DNA of 64,000 nucleotides from Holophaga foetida DSM 6591. GTDB lineage: Bacteria; Acidobacteriota; Holophagae; Holophagales; Holophagaceae. Below are positions 61,738 through 64,000 of this stretch, in pieces (within the stretch, counting starts at the first letter, position 1; each line of letters begins with the position of its first letter). A program made the position numbers and the translations under genes. The stretch lies in assembly GCF_000242615.2 (NCBI RefSeq), contig NZ_KI912269.1:589775-653774 (forward strand), given 5' to 3'. Under the pieces are notes generated by a model. The model had not been told where the DNA came from and did no database searches. It was given only the letters and a program-made list of their open reading frames with translations.

Positions 61738-62622
61738 ATGCGCTCCTGTACCGGAACCCGAACCGCCATCGTGTTCTTCACCCACCTGTTCACACCGGAG
61801 ATCCTGGCGGCCTTCGAAAAGCTGAGGCGCGAATCCTCGGCCTTCGGCGACCTCTTCATCCTTTGCGAGGACCCGGCCAGGATCCCCCACCGCTTCCGGA
61901 AGCTGGTCCAGGCTTTTGACATCCTGGAGCTTGCCAGCCGCTATCCCCAGATCCCCCACCAGACGGTCATCCCAGGCAACGCCCATCTGGCCTTCTGCCG
62001 GTTCATGGTGGCGCACCCGGCCTACGACCACATCTGGTTCATCGAGTACGACGTCCGGTTTTCCGGCTCCTGGTCCAGCTTCTTCGCCCACCACCGAAGC
62101 AACCCCTCGGACCTCCTGGCCAGCCACCTGCGCACCTATGAGGAGGAACCCGACTGGTATTGGTGGGCAACCCTGTCCACCGGCACAGATGAACTTCCGC
62201 CCCAGGCCCGGCTGGCCTCTTTCGATCCCATTTTCCGGATCTCAAGGCGGGGCCTCGAACTCATCGCGCAGCGGCTCCAGGAGGGCTGGGGCGGCCATTA
62301 TGAGGCGCTGCTGCCCACCGTCCTGGCCCTCGGAGGACTCCGGGTCGAGGACTTCGGAGGGGATGGCCGTTTCACCCGGGCAGAGAACAGGAACGCCTGG
62401 TATGCGTGCCAGTCATCCCAAGAGGGCAGATTCGACAAGGCTGGGACCCATCGCTACCGCCCGCCCCACACGTCCTGGGGAGAGCAGAGCGACATGATCT
62501 ACCACCCGGTGAAACGGGAGAGGCGCTCCTTCATGCTCCGGATCAGATTCCTCCTGTGTTGGGCCATCCCGTGGAGCAGGCCGGTGCAACCACGAAATTT
62601 CCCCTATAATCAGCATCAGTAG
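61738..62622 (+). CDS. Putative glycosyltransferase-like protein of unknown family
   Basis: 294 aa. The segment HIWFIEYDVRFSGSW (about residues 100-114) resembles the E-Y-D-V-R motif of DUF3405-type, GT-A-like proteins, with upstream FFTHLFTPEILAAFEKL and FILCEDP as the expected alternating strands. A basic, hydrophobic C-terminus follows. No neighbours explain it; paaK starts 34 nt after its stop. Assignment is tentative. Confidence 0.55.
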   Translation: MRSCTGTRTAIVFFTHLFTPEILAAFEKLRRESSAFGDLFILCEDPARIPHRFRKLVQAFDILELASRYPQIPHQTVIPGNAHLAFCRFMVAHPAYDHIWFIEYDVRFSGSWSSFFAHHRSNPSDLLASHLRTYEEEPDWYWWATLSTGTDELPPQARLASFDPIFRISRRGLELIAQRLQEGWGGHYEALLPTVLALGGLRVEDFGGDGRFTRAENRNAWYACQSSQEGRFDKAGTHRYRPPHTSWGEQSDMIYHPVKRERRSFMLRIRFLLCWAIPWSRPVQPRNFPYNQHQ

Positions 62623-62656
62623 CCAGAAACCTCCGCCAAGCCTTCCAGGACCGCCC

Positions 62657-63955
62657 ATGTTCAATCCCGACTTTGAATCCATGCCCGTCACCAAGCTGAA
62701 GGAACTTCAGCTGGAACGCCTCAAGTGGTCCGTGCGCCATGCCTACGAGAACAATGCGGTCTACAAGCGCAAGTTTGACGCGGCGGGCTTCCACCCCGAC
62801 CAGTTGAAGAGCCTGGACGATCTGCGCCGGGTGCCCTTCCTGACCAAGCACGAGATGCGGGAGGCTTCTCCCTTCGGCCTCTTCGCCAAGCCCATGAAGG
62901 ACGTGGTGCGCCTTCACTCCTCCTCGGGAACCACCGGCAACGCCACGGTGGTGGGCTACACCCGGCAGGACCTGGACACCTGGGCCACCCTCATCGCCCG
63001 CTGCCTCTCGGCCTGCGGAGCCACGGAGGAGGACATCGTCCAGGTGGCCTATGGCTACGGCCTCTTCACCGGTGGCCTGGGACTGCACTACGGCGTGGAG
63101 AAGCTGGGCGCCACTGCGGTGCCCATCTCCGGAGGCAATACCGATCGCCAGCTCATGCTGATCCGGGACTACGGCACCACCATGCTGGCCTGCACCCCCT
63201 CCTACGCCATCAACATGATCGACTTCGCGGCCAAGCAGATGCCGGACTTCGACTTCAAGAAGAGCAAGCTCCGCCGCGCCATCTTCGGCGCCGAGCCCTG
63301 GACTGAAGCCATGCGCAAGGAGATCGAGACCCGCATGGGCATCGACGCCTATGACATCTACGGCCTTTCGGAGGTCATGGGTCCCGGCGTCTCCAACGAG
63401 TGCTCCGCCAAGCAGGGCCTTCACGTCTTCGAAGACCACTTCCTGGTGGAAATCATCGATCCCGAAACCGGCGAGGTCCTGCCCGAAGGGAGCCTGGGCG
63501 AGATCGTCTACACCTCCCTCACCAAGGAGGCCTGCCCCGTGATCCGCTACCGGTCCCGGGACATCACGCGCCTCTACCGGGACGTCTGCTCCTGCGGCCG
63601 GACCCACATCAAGATGGACAAGGTCACGGGCCGTTCCGACGATATGCTCATCATCCGCGGCGTCAACGTCTTCCCCTCCCAGATCGAGACCATCCTCATG
63701 GAGATCGAGGGCGTGGAGCCCCACTACCAGATCATCGTGGACCGCAAGGGCACCATGGATGACATCGAGGTCATGGTGGAGGTCGAAGAGGCCATCTTCT
63801 CCGACGAGCTCAAGGTCATGAACGCCCTCCGGGACCGGATCACCAACCGTTTCCGTAGCGTCCTCGGAATTTCCGCCAAGGTCACCCTGGCGGAGCCCTC
63901 CAGCATCGCCCGCAGCCAGGGCAAGGCCCAGCGGGTCATCGACAAGCGCAAGTAG
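62657..63955 (+). CDS. paaK: Phenylacetate-CoA ligase family protein
   Basis: 432 aa adenylate-forming ligase. AMP-binding HSSSGTTGNATVVGYTRQDL (about residues 90-109), YDIYGLSEVMGPGVS, YRSRDITRL and the C-terminal GRSDDMLIIRGVNVFPSQIE are all PaaK marks. It activates phenylacetate or a related aryl acid to its CoA ester. In strict anaerobes a PaaK followed by an ACT gene is common and tied to indolepyruvate/phenylpyruvate ferredoxin oxidoreductase metabolism; the ACT gene follows here at 63964. Confidence 0.92.
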   Translation: MFNPDFESMPVTKLKELQLERLKWSVRHAYENNAVYKRKFDAAGFHPDQLKSLDDLRRVPFLTKHEMREASPFGLFAKPMKDVVRLHSSSGTTGNATVVGYTRQDLDTWATLIARCLSACGATEEDIVQVAYGYGLFTGGLGLHYGVEKLGATAVPISGGNTDRQLMLIRDYGTTMLACTPSYAINMIDFAAKQMPDFDFKKSKLRRAIFGAEPWTEAMRKEIETRMGIDAYDIYGLSEVMGPGVSNECSAKQGLHVFEDHFLVEIIDPETGEVLPEGSLGEIVYTSLTKEACPVIRYRSRDITRLYRDVCSCGRTHIKMDKVTGRSDDMLIIRGVNVFPSQIETILMEIEGVEPHYQIIVDRKGTMDDIEVMVEVEEAIFSDELKVMNALRDRITNRFRSVLGISAKVTLAEPSSIARSQGKAQRVIDKRK

Positions 63956-63963
63956 GAGCCGAC

Positions 63964-64000
63964 ATGAAGATCACCCAGCTCTCCGTTTTCGCCGAGAACC
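63964..64000 (+). CDS. Start of an ACT-domain protein gene (partial)
   Basis: The frame opens MKITQLSVFAEN and runs off the window. This matches the start of the ACT-domain proteins that follow paaK in many anaerobes and may bind aromatic amino acids. It begins 8 nt after the paaK stop, with GGAG spanning that stop as the ribosome site. Only 12 residues are visible. Confidence 0.65.
   Translation, partial: MKITQLSVFAEN

Overview
The window is about 64 kb of GC-rich chromosome, densely coded on both strands. There are no insertion sequences, phage genes or CRISPR arrays. An lpxK gene, TolC-type and RND efflux genes and a secreted PepF point to a Gram-negative cell with lipid A. Codon use, the many Holophaga/Geothrix-like proteins and an apparent phloroglucinol-degradation gene set suggest an acidobacterium of the Holophagaceae, possibly Holophaga itself. 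That assignment is inference from gene content only.

Layout. 1-5.9 kb: the edge of a divergent YkuD/Mur-ligase fusion gene, a translationally coupled GT4 + GH130-like pair, tRNA-Gly(CCC) and lpxK. 6.4-17.4 kb: housekeeping genes (xpt, radA, yicC, a thioesterase, gpsA-plsY, cinA), a membrane Ser/Thr kinase, a membrane protein, an orphan peptide-type ABC ATPase and a DUF465 protein. 17.4-23 kb: a long non-coding leader, then four genes read here as the lower anaerobic phloroglucinol pathway (3-hydroxy-5-oxohexanoate dehydrogenase, dihydrophloroglucinol cyclohydrolase, thiolase, triacetate acetoacetate-lyase), followed by a separately transcribed degenerate cupin. 23-29.7 kb: mtgA, ruvC, a WYL-domain protein, CBS-type pyrophosphatase, xerD, acpP-fabF. 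30-30.7 kb: a stand-alone SDR between its own terminators, the best candidate for phloroglucinol reductase. 30.8-37 kb: uvrB and a coupled ferredoxin-nitroreductase/MscS/MFS set. 37-44.2 kb: a heavy-metal (Cu/Ag-type) RND efflux operon bracketed by two small exported Cys proteins. 44.2-64 kb: a GNAT protein, an orphan hybrid histidine kinase, pfkA, an HTH-WYL regulator, divergent cobU/cobQ, a Bcr-type MFS pump, pepF, a nuclease-helicase fusion, a tautomerase, a hemerythrin-GGDEF protein, an aminotransferase, a putative glycosyltransferase, and paaK followed by the start of an ACT-domain gene.

How the genes work together. The proposed route is: phloroglucinol reduced by the SDR to dihydrophloroglucinol; ring opened by the cyclase-fold hydrolase to 3-hydroxy-5-oxohexanoate; oxidised to triacetate (3,5-dioxohexanoate); cleaved with acetyl-CoA by the BKACE-fold enzyme to acetoacetate plus acetoacetyl-CoA; thiolysed to acetyl-CoA. 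The pathway chemistry is known from other anaerobes. Its regulation and the adjacent cupin are the less explained parts here: several clean palindromes lie upstream of and inside the cluster.

A second theme is intergenic inverted repeats whose arms are built from 9-11-nt degenerate units. At least three unrelated unit sequences follow this same plan, and a different double hairpin sits in frame inside a helicase gene.
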